64,000 nucleotides of DNA from Pantoea agglomerans NBRC 102470. Its GTDB lineage: Bacteria; Pseudomonadota; Gammaproteobacteria; Enterobacterales; Enterobacteriaceae. Positions within the stretch are counted from its first letter, which is position 1; each line of letters begins with the position of its first letter. A program made the position numbers and the translations under genes. Under the pieces are notes generated by a model. The model was not told the origin of the DNA. It worked only from the letters and a program-made list of their open reading frames with translations, and ran no database searches. Positions 54,867 to 64,000 of this stretch are shown here, in pieces. The DNA lies in NCBI RefSeq assembly GCF_001598475.1, contig NZ_BCZA01000006.1, forward strand, positions 310,001 to 374,000, in the 5' to 3' direction.

Positions 54867-56942
54867 TCAATTGCGCAGTAGTCGCTTCCGGCGTGCCGTC
54901 AGATCACGCAGCAGCGTGTCAGTGGCAGGATCGCTGAACAGCGTTTCAAGCGTGGCGCTGAGCTTGCGTCGCCAGTTCGGATATTCATCGCTGGTGCCCG
55001 GAATATTGACCGGCGTCGCCATATCCAGCCAGTCCTCCGGTTGCAGTCCCAGCAGGGCGCTGTGGCTATCAGCCAGATAGCGCTGCATCGCCCGGTTTAA
55101 TGCCTTGCTCATGCCGGTGCGACGTGCATCGCGTCCGGGACGTTTCGGCAGGGCACCAACGCGATGCAGACTCTGCAGCAGCGCCTGCTTCGCCCGCAGC
55201 CGATCCTGATACAGCCCGGCCAGCACCACTTTGTCAGGATAGAGGCCGAGTTGTGCGCCGGTGGTCAAATCATCGCTCTGCCACCAGCCACGCAGCGTCG
55301 GAAGATCGTGAGTGGTGGCGACCGCCATTGCCTGCCGTGGCCATTCGGCGGGCGGACGAAAACTGTGGGCTGACTCCTGCTCAAAATAGAGCACCTTATA
55401 GGAGTAGACCCCGCCATCGCGCAGCTTATCGACAATCGCTTCCGGCACCGTACCGAGATCTTCGCCAATTACCATGCAGCGATGACGCTGACTTTCCAGC
55501 GCCAGAATCGCCAGCAGATCGTCGATGGGATAGTGCACGTAGGCACCGTGCATCGCGCTTTCACCGGCCGGAATCCACCACAGCCGCATTAGCGCCATCA
55601 CATGGTCAATGCGCAGTGCGCCGCAGTGACGCATGTTGGCGCGCAGCAGGGCGATCCACGGCTCCCAGGCGCGCTGACGCATCACCTGCGGATCCATGGG
55701 CGGCAATCCCCAGTCCTGGCCGCGCGGGCCGAGAATATCGGGCGGCGCACCGATGCTGGCCTCCATGCAGTAGAGATCGCGCTCGCTCCAGGTCTCTGCG
55801 CCACCCTGCGCAACACCCACCGCCAGATCGCGGTAAAGTCCAATCGGCATCTGCTGCTGCTGGCAGATGTCCCAGCAGTCGGCAAACTGCTTCGCGGCCA
55901 GCCACTGCAGCCAGAGCCAGAAGCGCACCTGATCGGCGTGCTGTTGCAGGAAGGCCTGCACGGCCGGACTGCCGGGATCCTGCAACGCCTCCGGCCACAC
56001 CGGCCAGCCCCAGCGATCACTATCCTGTGCTATCTGATCGGCGTGCAGCGCATCAAACAGCGCCTGATGCTGAAGACTCTCGCCTCCTTCACGTATAAAT
56101 CCATTAAACGCCTGCACCTCGGGATCGCTGGCGTCACGCTGAGTAAACTGCGGCCACGCCAGTCTCAGCGCGGCAATTTTCAGCCGGGTCACCGCCGCAT
56201 AATCCACCCAATCTGCTGCACGAGCCTGTTCCAGCGCCTGTTCTGTTTCCGGACGTTGCCACCAGGCCTGAGCGGCAGTGCTCTGCCGGAAATCAGCGAC
56301 TGCGCCCACATCGATGTAGAGCACATTGAGCCAGCGCCGGGACGAGGGGCTGTAAGGGCTGGCACTCTCCGGGCTGGAGGGAAACAGCGCATGGATAGGG
56401 TTAAGACCGATAAACGCGCCGCCGCGTGCGGCTACCTCCGGCAGCATCCGGCGCAGATCGCCAAAGTCGCCGATTCCCCAGTTCTCCGCCGAGCGCAGGG
56501 TATAGAGCTGCACGCAGGCGCCCCATATTGACTCACCTGCCAGCAGGGCCGGGGGTTCATAACAGCGGGCCGGGGCAATTATTATCCGGCACGACCACTG
56601 CTGCGCACCCTGTTGCAGCGTCAGCTCATGATAGCCTTCTGGCAGCGGCGGCAGATGCAGCGGCTGAGCGGGCTGGCAGCGACCTGAGCTGATTTCACCC
56701 GCTTCACTGGTGAGATGCCAGTGGGTATCGTCAGCGAGCTGTGGCGACAGGCTCAGCAGATCGCCGCTGCGAAAAATCACCACCGGTGGCAGTGGCGTGC
56801 TCAGCGGATGGCAAGGCTGCATCACCGCCAGCAAACGCTGGCGGGTCAGGGTCGGGATCGCCTGTGGCTTGCCGTGAGCATTGATATACTCAGCGGCGAT
56901 GCCCGCCCGGGAGAAATCGTCCATAACCGGATCTGTTTTCAT
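54867..56942 (-). CDS. malQ: Amylomaltase MalQ (4-alpha-glucanotransferase)
   Basis: A 691-aa GH77 enzyme that transfers maltodextrin segments and releases glucose. It has the catalytic nucleophile Asp in ALRIDHVMALMRLWW, the acid Glu in MVIGEDLGTVPE and the third Asp in THDLPTLRGWW. ATG 56942 has AAGGA upstream; the frame extends into malP without a ribosome site. It lies 8 bases after malP. Confidence 0.96.
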   Translation of the reverse strand: MKTDPVMDDFSRAGIAAEYINAHGKPQAIPTLTRQRLLAVMQPCHPLSTPLPPVVIFRSGDLLSLSPQLADDTHWHLTSEAGEISSGRCQPAQPLHLPPLPEGYHELTLQQGAQQWSCRIIIAPARCYEPPALLAGESIWGACVQLYTLRSAENWGIGDFGDLRRMLPEVAARGGAFIGLNPIHALFPSSPESASPYSPSSRRWLNVLYIDVGAVADFRQSTAAQAWWQRPETEQALEQARAADWVDYAAVTRLKIAALRLAWPQFTQRDASDPEVQAFNGFIREGGESLQHQALFDALHADQIAQDSDRWGWPVWPEALQDPGSPAVQAFLQQHADQVRFWLWLQWLAAKQFADCWDICQQQQMPIGLYRDLAVGVAQGGAETWSERDLYCMEASIGAPPDILGPRGQDWGLPPMDPQVMRQRAWEPWIALLRANMRHCGALRIDHVMALMRLWWIPAGESAMHGAYVHYPIDDLLAILALESQRHRCMVIGEDLGTVPEAIVDKLRDGGVYSYKVLYFEQESAHSFRPPAEWPRQAMAVATTHDLPTLRGWWQSDDLTTGAQLGLYPDKVVLAGLYQDRLRAKQALLQSLHRVGALPKRPGRDARRTGMSKALNRAMQRYLADSHSALLGLQPEDWLDMATPVNIPGTSDEYPNWRRKLSATLETLFSDPATDTLLRDLTARRKRLLRN

Positions 56943-56950
56943 GGCGTTCC

Positions 56951-59353
56951 TTAGCGTTTCGCTTGCCAGATGCGCTGCTGGTAATCGCGGATAGCGCGAT
57001 CGGAGCTGAACATGCCACAGCGTGCGGTATTGAGGATGGTGGCACGTGTCCAGGCCTCCTGATCGCTCCACAGCGCTTCTACCTGCGCCTGCGCGTCAAG
57101 GTAGGGCTGGAAGTCAGCCAGTACCAGATAGGGATCACCGCCTTCGGGGCCGAGACTCTGCAACATCGCATCAAAGGCGTGGCAGTCGCCCTGGCTGAAG
57201 GTGCCATCTTCCAGCGCCAGTAAGACCTGATTGAGCTGCGGATCTTTCTTGCGCCACTGCGCCGGGGCATAACCGTCTGCTTTTAACGCCACCACCTGTT
57301 CCACGGTATGCCCGAAGATAAAGATGTTCTCACTGCCAACCTGCTCAGCGATCTCAACGTTCGCTCCATCCAGTGTGCCGATGGTCAGTGCGCCATTCAG
57401 CGCCAGCTTCATATTTCCGGTGCCGGACGCTTCTTTACCAGCGGTGGAGATCTGTTCGGAAAGGTCGGCGGCGGGAATCAGCCGCTCGGCGACGGAGACG
57501 TTGTAATCGGGAATAAACACGACTTTCAGACGGTCACCGATGCGGGGATCCTGATTGATCACCTCGGCCACTTTGTTGATGGCATAGATGATGTTTTTCG
57601 CCAGTGCATAGCCGGGTGCGGCTTTGGCACCAAACAGCACCACGCGCGGCGTACGGTTGGCCTGCGGATCGGTGACCAGCGTCTGCCACAGCGCAATGAT
57701 GTGCAGCAGGCTCAGATGCTGACGTTTGTACTCATGCAGTCGTTTGATCTGTACGTCAAACAGCGCGGTGGGGTCAATCTCAATGCCGGTCCGCTGTTTC
57801 ACCCAGTGCGCCAGCGAGACTTTGTTCTGCTGCTTGATGGCGCGATATTCCGCGCAGAAGGCGGCGTCATCCGCAAAGGCTTCCAGCCCCTGCAAGGCAT
57901 CGAGATCGTTCAGCCAGGGTTTTTGCAATGTCCGGGTGATCAGGGCACTCAGCGCCGGGTTGCACTGATTGATCCAGCGGCGCGGCGTAATGCCGTTGGT
58001 CACGTTGTGAAATTTCTCTGGCCACATCTGGTGATATTCCGGGAAGAGATCCTGCACCACCAGTTTCGAGTGCAGCGCTGCCACACCGTTGACCGCGAAC
58101 CCGCTGGTCACGCAGAGGTTCGCCATCCGCAGCTGGTTATTATGCACCAGCGCCAGTCTGGCCCACTTCGCTTCATCGTCTGGCCAGCGCGCCGTGACAG
58201 CCGTTTTTAGCTGCGCGTTCAGGGTATTGATGATCATCATATGGCGCGGCAGCAGACTGCGCACCAGACGCACATCCCAGCACTCCAGCGCTTCCGGCAT
58301 CAGGGTGTGATTGGTGTAGGCAAAGGTGTGCTGTGTGATCTGCCAGGCGCGATCCCAGCTCAGCTGATGCTCATCCAGCAGCAGACGCATCAGCTCCGGG
58401 ATGGCCAGCGTCGGATGGGTGTCATTAAGCTGGATCACTTCATGATCGGCCAGGGTTTCGATGCTGCGTCCGGCCCGATGATGGCGACGCAGAATGTCAG
58501 CCAGCGCGCAGGCGCACTGAAAATATTGCTGCATCAGACGCAGTTTTTTACCGTTCTGATGATTGTCATTGGGGTAGAGCACTTTAGTCAGTTTTTCAGC
58601 ATCAATACCCTGTTGCTCCGCGCGCAGAAAGTCGCCGTCGTTGAAGCGACTCAGGTTAAACGGCTGGGCATGTTTCGCCTGCCATAGACGCAGTGGCTGG
58701 CTGATACCATTCTGATAACCCACCACCGGCAGATCCCAGGCTTCGCCGAGCAGTTCAAACGCCGGTTGCCACTGTGGCTGACCCGCAACCGTCACCACTT
58801 TACCGCCCAGTCCGACCCGCACGTTAAGCGCGGCGTTGTGGTTAAACCACGGATAGCGGTCGCGCTGCCAGTCATCCGGGCCTTCAATCTGCGCGCCCTG
58901 TTCGAAGCGCTGCCGGAACAGACCGTACTGATAGTTCAGACCGTAGCCCGTAGCGGGCTGACCCACATTCGCCATGGAATCCAGGAAACAGGCTGCCAGA
59001 CGACCCAGGCCGCCATTACCCAGCGCCGGATCCGTTTCGGTTTCCAGCACGTCAGTGAGTGAGATATTCCAGGCGGCCAGGGCCTCGTTGACCGCGTCAT
59101 ACCAGCCCAGGTTCAGCAGGTTGTTGCCGGTCAGGCGACCGATCAAAAACTCCATCGACAGATAGTTAACATGGCGCAGTTCTGTCGGGGCCGGGGGAGC
59201 AGGCTGCGCGGCCAGCATATCGGCCAGCGCACCGCTGAGTGCCTGCCACCACTGTGTCGTGGTCATCTCCTGCGCATCGCGCAGGCCAAAACGCTGCCAC
59301 TGACGGGTCAGGGCAGCATTGAACTGAATCGGGTTGAAATCGGGCTGTGTCAT
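56951..59353 (-). CDS. malP: Maltodextrin phosphorylase MalP
   Basis: An 800-aa PLP-dependent GT35 phosphorylase releasing glucose 1-phosphate from maltodextrins. The PLP lysine is in [28 protein letters not shown] and [16 protein letters not shown] are conserved. AGGA precedes ATG 59353. First gene of malPQ, divergent from malT. Confidence 0.97.
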   Translation of the reverse strand: MTQPDFNPIQFNAALTRQWQRFGLRDAQEMTTTQWWQALSGALADMLAAQPAPPAPTELRHVNYLSMEFLIGRLTGNNLLNLGWYDAVNEALAAWNISLTDVLETETDPALGNGGLGRLAACFLDSMANVGQPATGYGLNYQYGLFRQRFEQGAQIEGPDDWQRDRYPWFNHNAALNVRVGLGGKVVTVAGQPQWQPAFELLGEAWDLPVVGYQNGISQPLRLWQAKHAQPFNLSRFNDGDFLRAEQQGIDAEKLTKVLYPNDNHQNGKKLRLMQQYFQCACALADILRRHHRAGRSIETLADHEVIQLNDTHPTLAIPELMRLLLDEHQLSWDRAWQITQHTFAYTNHTLMPEALECWDVRLVRSLLPRHMMIINTLNAQLKTAVTARWPDDEAKWARLALVHNNQLRMANLCVTSGFAVNGVAALHSKLVVQDLFPEYHQMWPEKFHNVTNGITPRRWINQCNPALSALITRTLQKPWLNDLDALQGLEAFADDAAFCAEYRAIKQQNKVSLAHWVKQRTGIEIDPTALFDVQIKRLHEYKRQHLSLLHIIALWQTLVTDPQANRTPRVVLFGAKAAPGYALAKNIIYAINKVAEVINQDPRIGDRLKVVFIPDYNVSVAERLIPAADLSEQISTAGKEASGTGNMKLALNGALTIGTLDGANVEIAEQVGSENIFIFGHTVEQVVALKADGYAPAQWRKKDPQLNQVLLALEDGTFSQGDCHAFDAMLQSLGPEGGDPYLVLADFQPYLDAQAQVEALWSDQEAWTRATILNTARCGMFSSDRAIRDYQQRIWQAKR

Positions 59354-59422
59354 GGTTGATGTCCTGTAAAAACGGAAAATGGGTCAATGTGGCGACAGTC
59401 TGCCCGCGCGGAAACCCTCGCT

Positions 59423-59476
59423 CATCCTCCTGCAAAGAATTAGCGGAGGAGGATGGGGAGGGTGGAGAGGATGAGG
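59423..59476. promoter_or_regulatory. MalT-box array between malP and malT
   Basis: Three MalT-box-like sequences lie on the plus strand at an exact 12-base spacing: GCGGAGGAGG (59443-59452), GGGGAGGGTG (59455-59464) and GAGGATGAGG (59467-59476), with 9, 8 and 9 of 10 matches to GGGGAKGAGG. A fourth, GAGGATGAGC, is on the minus strand near 59420-59429. They would activate malPQ. Confidence 0.65.
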
Positions 59477-59635
59477 CTAATCCGAAATCGTTGAAGGAGT
59501 GTGATAGCGCACGCTTTTGTAAAGATTAGTTAATGGGTTTGCTTGCATTCATCTGACGAAATGCTGAACCTGTGTAAGGAATAATTACGAAGCGTAAAAT
59601 AATGATGCGCTCGACAAATGGAGAAACGCGCGCCC

Positions 59636-62338
59636 ATGTTAATACCCGCTAAACTCAGCCGCCCGGTGCGTCTTGAAGGCACTGTGATTCGGGAGAGATT
59701 GCTGCAAAAACTCACCGCTGCCGGTAACTATCGGCTGGTGCTGGTCACCAGTCCGGCGGGCTACGGTAAAACCACACTGGTGTCGCAGTGGGCGGCAGGG
59801 AAAAGCGATCTGGGGTGGGTTTCTTTAGATGAGGGCGATAATCAGCCGGAGCGCTTTGCCGATTACCTGATCGCTGCACTGCAACAGGCCACCCACGGTG
59901 GCTGTCCGCGCAGTGAACTGCTGGCTCAGAAGCGGCAGTATGTGAATCTCAACGCCCTGTTTTCTCAACTCTTTATCGAGCTGGTGGAGTGGCAGCAGCC
60001 GCTATGGCTGATCGTTGATGACTACCATCTGATTACCAATCCGGTGATCCACGACGCTATGCGCTTTTTCCTGCGCCATCAGCCTGAAAATCTGACGCTG
60101 ATTCTGATGTCACGTAATCTGCCGCAGCTCGGTATCGCCAACCTGCGGGTGCGTGAGCAACTGATTGAGCTGGGCAGCCAGCAGCTGGCTTTTACCCACC
60201 AGGAGGCGCGACAGTTTTTTGACTGCCGACTGGCGGCCCCGCTGGAAAGCGAAGAGAGCAGCCGACTCTGTGATGATGTAGCGGGCTGGGCCACTGCGCT
60301 GCAACTGATCGTGCTGTCGGCGCGACAGGGTGCCAGTTCGGCTCAGCATTCCGCCCGGCGTCTCTCTGGCATTAATGCCAGCCACCTCTCCGATTATCTG
60401 GTTGAGGAAGTTCTGGATAACGTCGATCTGCCTACCCGCCATTTCTTACTGAAAACCGCGCTGCTGCGTTCAATGAACGATGAACTGATCGCCTGTGTCA
60501 CCCGTGAAGAGAACGGCCAGATGCGGCTGGAAGAGATTGAGCGTCAGGGTCTGTTTCTGCAGCGCATGGACGATTCCGGCTGCTGGTTCAGCTACCATCC
60601 GCTGTTTGGTAACTTCCTGCGTCAGCGCTGCCAGTGGGAACTGGCGGCGGAACTGCCTGCGCTGCATCGGGCTGCGGCAGAGAGCTGGATGGCGCAGGGC
60701 TTTCCCGGCGAGGCGATTCATCATGCGCTCGCCTCTGGCGACGCCACTATGCTGCGGGACGTGCTGCTGAAGCACGCCTGGACGCTGTTTAATCAGAGCG
60801 AACTGCCGCTGCTGGAGAACTCCCTGAAAGCACTGCCGTGGGAGATGATGCTGGAAAATCCAATGCTGGTACTGCTGCAGGCGTGGCTGATGCAGAGTCA
60901 GCATCGCTTCTCCGAAGTCGACAGTCTGCTGGCGCGTTTTGAACAGGCCAGCCGCTGCGAGATCGACGCAGCACTGCGCGGTGAATTTAATGCATTGCGC
61001 GCCCAGGTGGCGATTAACGATGGCAATACCGATGAAGCGGAGCGGCTGGCGAAAGTGGTGCTCGATACCCTGCCAGCGAGCCGTCACTACAGCCGCATTG
61101 TGGCAACCTCAGTGCATGGTGAAGTGATGCACTGCAAAGGCGAGCTGGATGATTCACTCAAACTGATGCGGCAGACCGAACAGATGGCGCGGCGCGATGA
61201 AGTGTGGCACTACGCCCTCTGGAGCCTGATTCAGCAGAGCGAGATTCTGTTTGCTCAGGGCTTTTTGCAGGCAGCCTATGAGATCCAGAGCCGCGCCTTT
61301 GTGCTGGTCGACGAGCAGCACCTGGCGCAGTTCCCGCTGCATGAGTTTCTGCTGCGCATCCGCGCTCAGTTGCTGTGGGCCTGGGGACGACTGGAAGAGG
61401 CGGAGCAGGCGGCCCGGGAAGGCATCAAAGTACTGAACGGTTTCCAGCCGCAGCAGCAGATTCAGTGTCTGGGTTTGCTGGTGCAGTGCTCACTGGCACG
61501 TGGCAATCTGGATAACGCCCGCAGCTACCTGAACCGGCTGGAAAACCTGCTGAACAATGGCAACTGGCACAGCGACTGGATAGCCAATGCCGACAAAGTC
61601 CGGGTCATTTACTGGCAGTTGACCGGCGACAGCCAGAACGCCCGTGACTGGATGCGGCAGACGCCTAAACCCGCCTTCGCCAATAACCATTTTCTGCAGG
61701 GACAATGGCGGAACATCGCCCGCGCGCAAATCCTGCTGGGTGATGTCAGCCAGGCGGAAGTGGTGCTGGAGGAGCTGAATGAGAATGCCCGTGCCCTGCG
61801 CCTGATGAGCGATTTAAACCGTAATCTGCTGCTGCTGAATCAGATCTACTGGCAGACCGACCGCAAAGCGGAGGCGCAGCGTGTCCTGATTGAGGCGCTG
61901 AAACTGGCGCGCAGCACCGGTTTTATCAGCCATTTTGTGATTGAAGGCGAGATGATGGCGCAGCAGTTGCGGCAATTGATTCAGCTGAATACCCTGAATG
62001 AACTGGACAGCCACCGTGCCCGGCGCATCCTGCTGGAGATCAACAAATATCACCGTCACAAATTCGCCCATTTCGATGAAGGCTTTGTCAGCCGGTTGCT
62101 TAACCATCCTGACGTGCCGGAGCTGATCCGAACCAGTCCGCTGACGCAGCGTGAATGGCAGGTGCTGGGATTGATCTATTCGGGCTACAGCAACGATCAA
62201 ATCGCCGGTGAGCTGGCGGTGGCCTCCACCACCATCAAAACCCACATCCGTAATCTCTATCAGAAGCTGGGCGTCACCCATCGTAGCGAAGCGATGAATC
62301 AGGTGCAGTCGCTGCTGAAAATGATGGGATATGTCTGA
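59636..62338 (+). CDS. malT: Maltose regulon activator MalT
   Basis: A 900-aa STAND-class ATPase activator. The N-terminal NTPase has SPAGYGKTT (about 39-47) and [10 protein letters not shown]. The middle is the TPR-like maltotriose-sensing region. The C-terminal LuxR-type HTH is [18 protein letters not shown] to [14 protein letters not shown]. With ATP and maltotriose it oligomerises on GGGGAKGAGG boxes. ATG 59636 gives the E. coli start MLIP; an ATG 18 bases earlier is in frame. Ribosome site weak, as in E. coli. Confidence 0.97.
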   Translation: MLIPAKLSRPVRLEGTVIRERLLQKLTAAGNYRLVLVTSPAGYGKTTLVSQWAAGKSDLGWVSLDEGDNQPERFADYLIAALQQATHGGCPRSELLAQKRQYVNLNALFSQLFIELVEWQQPLWLIVDDYHLITNPVIHDAMRFFLRHQPENLTLILMSRNLPQLGIANLRVREQLIELGSQQLAFTHQEARQFFDCRLAAPLESEESSRLCDDVAGWATALQLIVLSARQGASSAQHSARRLSGINASHLSDYLVEEVLDNVDLPTRHFLLKTALLRSMNDELIACVTREENGQMRLEEIERQGLFLQRMDDSGCWFSYHPLFGNFLRQRCQWELAAELPALHRAAAESWMAQGFPGEAIHHALASGDATMLRDVLLKHAWTLFNQSELPLLENSLKALPWEMMLENPMLVLLQAWLMQSQHRFSEVDSLLARFEQASRCEIDAALRGEFNALRAQVAINDGNTDEAERLAKVVLDTLPASRHYSRIVATSVHGEVMHCKGELDDSLKLMRQTEQMARRDEVWHYALWSLIQQSEILFAQGFLQAAYEIQSRAFVLVDEQHLAQFPLHEFLLRIRAQLLWAWGRLEEAEQAAREGIKVLNGFQPQQQIQCLGLLVQCSLARGNLDNARSYLNRLENLLNNGNWHSDWIANADKVRVIYWQLTGDSQNARDWMRQTPKPAFANNHFLQGQWRNIARAQILLGDVSQAEVVLEELNENARALRLMSDLNRNLLLLNQIYWQTDRKAEAQRVLIEALKLARSTGFISHFVIEGEMMAQQLRQLIQLNTLNELDSHRARRILLEINKYHRHKFAHFDEGFVSRLLNHPDVPELIRTSPLTQREWQVLGLIYSGYSNDQIAGELAVASTTIKTHIRNLYQKLGVTHRSEAMNQVQSLLKMMGYV

Positions 62339-62610
62339 CGACAGGCGTTTACAGGGGCGGGCTTCAGCCCGCTCTGCCGCATGTCAGCACACCATCGAAA
62401 CAGGCGGTCTTTATCAATGGGAAGCGGGGCAGTTACTTTACTGCGCAACATGCAGCTCTGATTTGCCGGATTTCGGGCCCTGATTTCTTCCAGCCGGTGC
62501 ATAAATATCGCATGCATCAGCGCGTTACGGGCTTCACCTTTATTCAGCCCCGCGAGGTCCCGCCTGCAGCAGTTAGGGTAGTGCTTCCTGAAATTACGGA
62601 TTTCTGAGGT
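62299..62610 (-). pseudogene. Possible decayed gene overlapping the malT 3' end
   Basis: A minus-strand frame is open from 62610 to a stop at 62299, but a start codon with a ribosome site is missing. The inferred peptide (SEIRNFRKHYPNCC, LNKGEARNALMHAIF, HRLEEIRARNPANQS) has protein-like composition rather than the pattern of an antisense shadow. The last 40 bases overlap malT. I do not recognise a family. It could be a truncated remnant or chance. Confidence 0.25.
62357..62372 (+). terminator. Hairpin after malT
   Basis: GCGGGC (62357-62362) pairs with GCCCGC (62367-62372) around TTCA, 18 bases beyond the malT stop codon. No T-run follows, so it may be a stabilising stem or Rho-dependent end. 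Confidence 0.4.
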
Positions 62611-62639
62611 TCAGGAAAATTAATTCTGAGTGGTTAAAG

Positions 62640-63030
62640 AGTGTCCCCTTACCATACCTCTTAAAAGTCAGATGAATTATAGAAAATGATATATGCTTTT
62701 GCTTTTTTTTGAGTTCAGGATTGTCATTCCCTGCTTATGAAAAAAGTGCCTTAATAAAAATGCAATATGTATTATTTCATGAAAAGAGTAAATTGTTAGC
62801 AGAGTAATTACTAGCCTTTAATGTCATTAGCTATTAACTAGTTAGTTAAAAAATAGCATCCCCGAAAATTTTTTTTAAAATTAAACGAAAACATTATAAA
62901 ACAACGAAAAACGTTTCATTACACTCCATAGTTTTTATTTTTTAGATAATTTACTTTTAATGAAATAGCTCATTAGCTATGGGGTGGGCCAGCGATTATC
63001 TCATGTATTTATTATCTTTAAGGATGGATT
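62640..63030. other. AT-rich region upstream of the glycine-rich genes
   Basis: About 390 bases, very rich in A/T and unlike the GC-rich genes around it. It has many AATTTT/TTTAAA stretches and a near-palindromic ATTAGCTATTAAC/GTTAG area near 62820-62850. No reading frame is seen. It is probably a promoter and upstream region of a silenced or acquired operon. Confidence 0.6.
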
Positions 63031-63390
63031 ATGAGACATAAAAAATTAACGCTTGCTTTGGCTGTTTTTGTCCTCTCTGCGGCGCGACTTGCAGTCGCTG
63101 CACCGTTACATAACCAACCGTTTACGAATCACTCCCCACAGACCTTCTTACTTGTCGGCGATGCTAATGGAGGTGACGGCGGCAACGGGGGTTCTGGTTC
63201 TAATTCTCCTGGTGGCCCTGGCGGCGATGGAGGAAATAACAGCGCCAGCGGTAACGGGAATGGCAGCGGTAATGATAACGGCACTGGCAACGGCTCCGCT
63301 AACGGTAATGGTTCCGGAGACGGTGACGGCGGCGGTGATGGTGGTGACAGCGGTGGCGATGGTGGTGGTGGTGATGGCGGCGGTGCGTAA
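63031..63390 (+). CDS. Exported glycine-rich protein 1 (119 aa)
   Basis: A signal peptide (LTLALAVFVLSAARLAVAAP, cleavage near AVA-A, residue 23-24) is followed by a short unique stretch and then about 75 residues made almost only of Gly, Asn, Ser and Asp in GGDGG, GNGNGSG and GDGGG units. AAGGATGG precedes the ATG. No family is recognised. The low-complexity tail would be disordered and may bind calcium or act as an extracellular spacer. A hairpin separates it from the next, similar gene. Confidence 0.75.
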   Translation: MRHKKLTLALAVFVLSAARLAVAAPLHNQPFTNHSPQTFLLVGDANGGDGGNGGSGSNSPGGPGGDGGNNSASGNGNGSGNDNGTGNGSANGNGSGDGDGGGDGGDSGGDGGGGDGGGA

Positions 63391-63414
63391 TCAGGCTGCA
63401 GAATCTAACTAAAA

Positions 63415-63439
63415 ATGGTCGCCTCATGAAGGCGGCCAT
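63415..63439 (+). other. Hairpin between glycine-rich genes 1 and 2
   Basis: ATGGTCGCCT (63415-63424) pairs with AGGCGGCCAT (63430-63439), ten pairs with one T-G wobble and a 5-base loop. No T-run follows. It may be a processing or stabilising stem. Confidence 0.55.
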
Positions 63440-63460
63440 TAATTAAAGGATGAAACTTCT

Positions 63461-63883
63461 ATGTCAAAGCTACACAACACGCTGATTTTTTTTCCACTAT
63501 CTGCAGGGCTGCTCCTTTCCCTGCCGGTATTCAGTCAGACACTCCCGCAGGACACTATTCAGCTGTCTGCCTGTGAGAGCCTGAACGGACAAGATGGGAA
63601 CGGCAGTTCGCCTGATGGAGAAAGTGGTAAAGACGGCGTGCCCGGTACAGGCTGTCTGAACGGAGGTAACGGCGGTAACGGTTCTGCTACAGGTGGTAAC
63701 GGCGGAAATGGGGGAAATGGGGCAGGCGCCGCGACTGAACCCTACCATAAACACCACAAACATCATAAAAATGGACAGGGTAGCGCCAATGGTGGCAACG
63801 GGGGTGATGGTGGTTCAACTGACAATGCGCCCGGAGGTGCTGGCGGTGATGGAGGTAACAATGACCAGTCAGAACATCTGTAA
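63461..63883 (+). CDS. Exported glycine-rich protein 2 (140 aa)
   Basis: A signal peptide (FFPLSAGLLLSLPVFSQT, cleavage near FSQ, about residue 26) precedes a region with two cysteines (ACESLNGQDG, GTGCLNGG) and three Gly-Asn blocks (GGNGGNG repeats). A histidine-lysine patch, HKHHKHHK, lies near residue 98 between them. The His patch suggests metal binding, and the two cysteines could form a disulfide. AAAGGATG precedes the ATG. Function unknown; tandem with a similar gene and overlapping a third by 23 bases. Confidence 0.75.
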   Translation: MSKLHNTLIFFPLSAGLLLSLPVFSQTLPQDTIQLSACESLNGQDGNGSSPDGESGKDGVPGTGCLNGGNGGNGSATGGNGGNGGNGAGAATEPYHKHHKHHKNGQGSANGGNGGDGGSTDNAPGGAGGDGGNNDQSEHL

Positions 63884-64000
63884 ACGATACCGTACCCTAC
63901 TAAGGTGCTCCACTCTGATACTGGTGATTTTTACACACTACGGTTATGCCTCTCCGGCCTCCCCGATTCCTTTTCCTGATTCCTTATCACTGATTTCTGA
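63861..64000 (+). CDS. Third exported protein of the glycine-rich operon (partial, right edge)
   Basis: ATG 63861 has GGAGG 5 bases upstream, inside the end of the previous gene. The frame is open to the window edge (46 full codons). It encodes a basic start and a hydrophobic stretch (STLILVIFTHYGYAS, cleavage near YAS) followed by PASPIPFPDSLSLIS. It is therefore probably an exported protein translationally coupled to glycine-rich protein 2. The rest of the protein is outside the window. Confidence 0.65.
   Translation, partial: MTSQNICKRYRTLLRCSTLILVIFTHYGYASPASPIPFPDSLSLIS

Noticed and set aside
55100-56098. 332-aa plus-strand frame inside malQ
   Set aside because: Arg/Ala/Pro/Ser-rich antisense shadow of a GC-rich gene; MalQ is clearly conserved on the other strand.
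57308-58210. 300-aa plus-strand frame inside malP
   Set aside because: Shadow of malP, which is conserved end to end.
59495-59520. CRP-site-like GTGTGATAGCGCACGC upstream of malT
   Set aside because: Only the left half matches; the right half is poor. CRP control of malT is likely from E. coli but this site is not convincing.
63160-63385. Tandem repeats that might be a CRISPR array
   Set aside because: Short degenerate glycine-codon repeats within a coding frame; no constant repeat or unique spacers.
63053-63412. Second open frame over glycine-rich gene 1
   Set aside because: Results from the repetitive GGT/GGC sequence; no ribosome site, and the first frame has the signal peptide and start site.

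Overview
The window looks like part of a large Pantoea plasmid, most likely of the LPP-1 (Large Pantoea Plasmid) family. Three blocks support this: a zeaxanthin-glucoside carotenoid cluster (crtE-X-Y-I-B with convergent crtZ), a TPP-riboswitch thiOSGF thiamine operon, and a complete maltose regulon (malG-F-E, malK-lamB-malM, malQ-P, malT). The individual proteins resemble Pantoea/Erwinia and E. coli orthologues. No rRNA, tRNA, insertion sequence, CRISPR array or replication gene is visible. The plasmid assignment rests on known gene content, not on any replicon signal.

Layout. 1-1.7 kb: a P-loop ATPase cut by the left edge and an unrecognised protein. 1.9-4.2 kb: an Old Yellow Enzyme/ArsR pair with its operator, and an isochorismatase-family hydrolase behind what looks like a threonine-codon attenuator. 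4.2-7.4 kb: TPP riboswitch and thiOSGF, with a rhodanese-like tail on ThiF. 7.4-9.2 kb: ASCH protein, monothiol DsbA-like protein and a small helical protein. 9.3-15.6 kb: carotenoids. 15.8-25 kb: ytfJ, pirin, PepSY/DUF2946 pair, hydroxyacid dehydrogenase, Rpn nuclease, glutaminase, MFS exporter, a 56-aa lipoprotein and an OrtT toxin. 25.3-31.8 kb: divergent fucO and dihydroxyacetone kinase, a LysR regulator, a PEBP protein, and a hydrolase/CGNR pair with paired operators. 31.8-33.3 kb: ProP.

33.6-44.3 kb is the most unusual block. It holds an aminotransferase, two complete methionine-type ABC importers (NlpA/MetQ-N-I), a BisC-like molybdenum S/N-oxide reductase, an isopenicillin-N-synthase-like Fe/2OG oxygenase and an HcxA-like 2-oxoacid dehydrogenase. 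I infer uptake and conversion of a sulfur-containing (or related) amino-acid derivative, possibly an S-oxide. The substrate is unknown.

44.4-45.6 kb: quinone-reductase-like flavoprotein with a TetR regulator. 45.7-62.3 kb: the mal regulon, interrupted at 53.5-54.7 kb by an orphan Phd antitoxin and a prlF-yhaV toxin-antitoxin pair with twin operator palindromes. 62.3-64 kb: a possible decayed gene, a strongly AT-rich stretch, then three tandem genes for exported proteins, two of them extremely glycine-rich; the third runs off the right edge.
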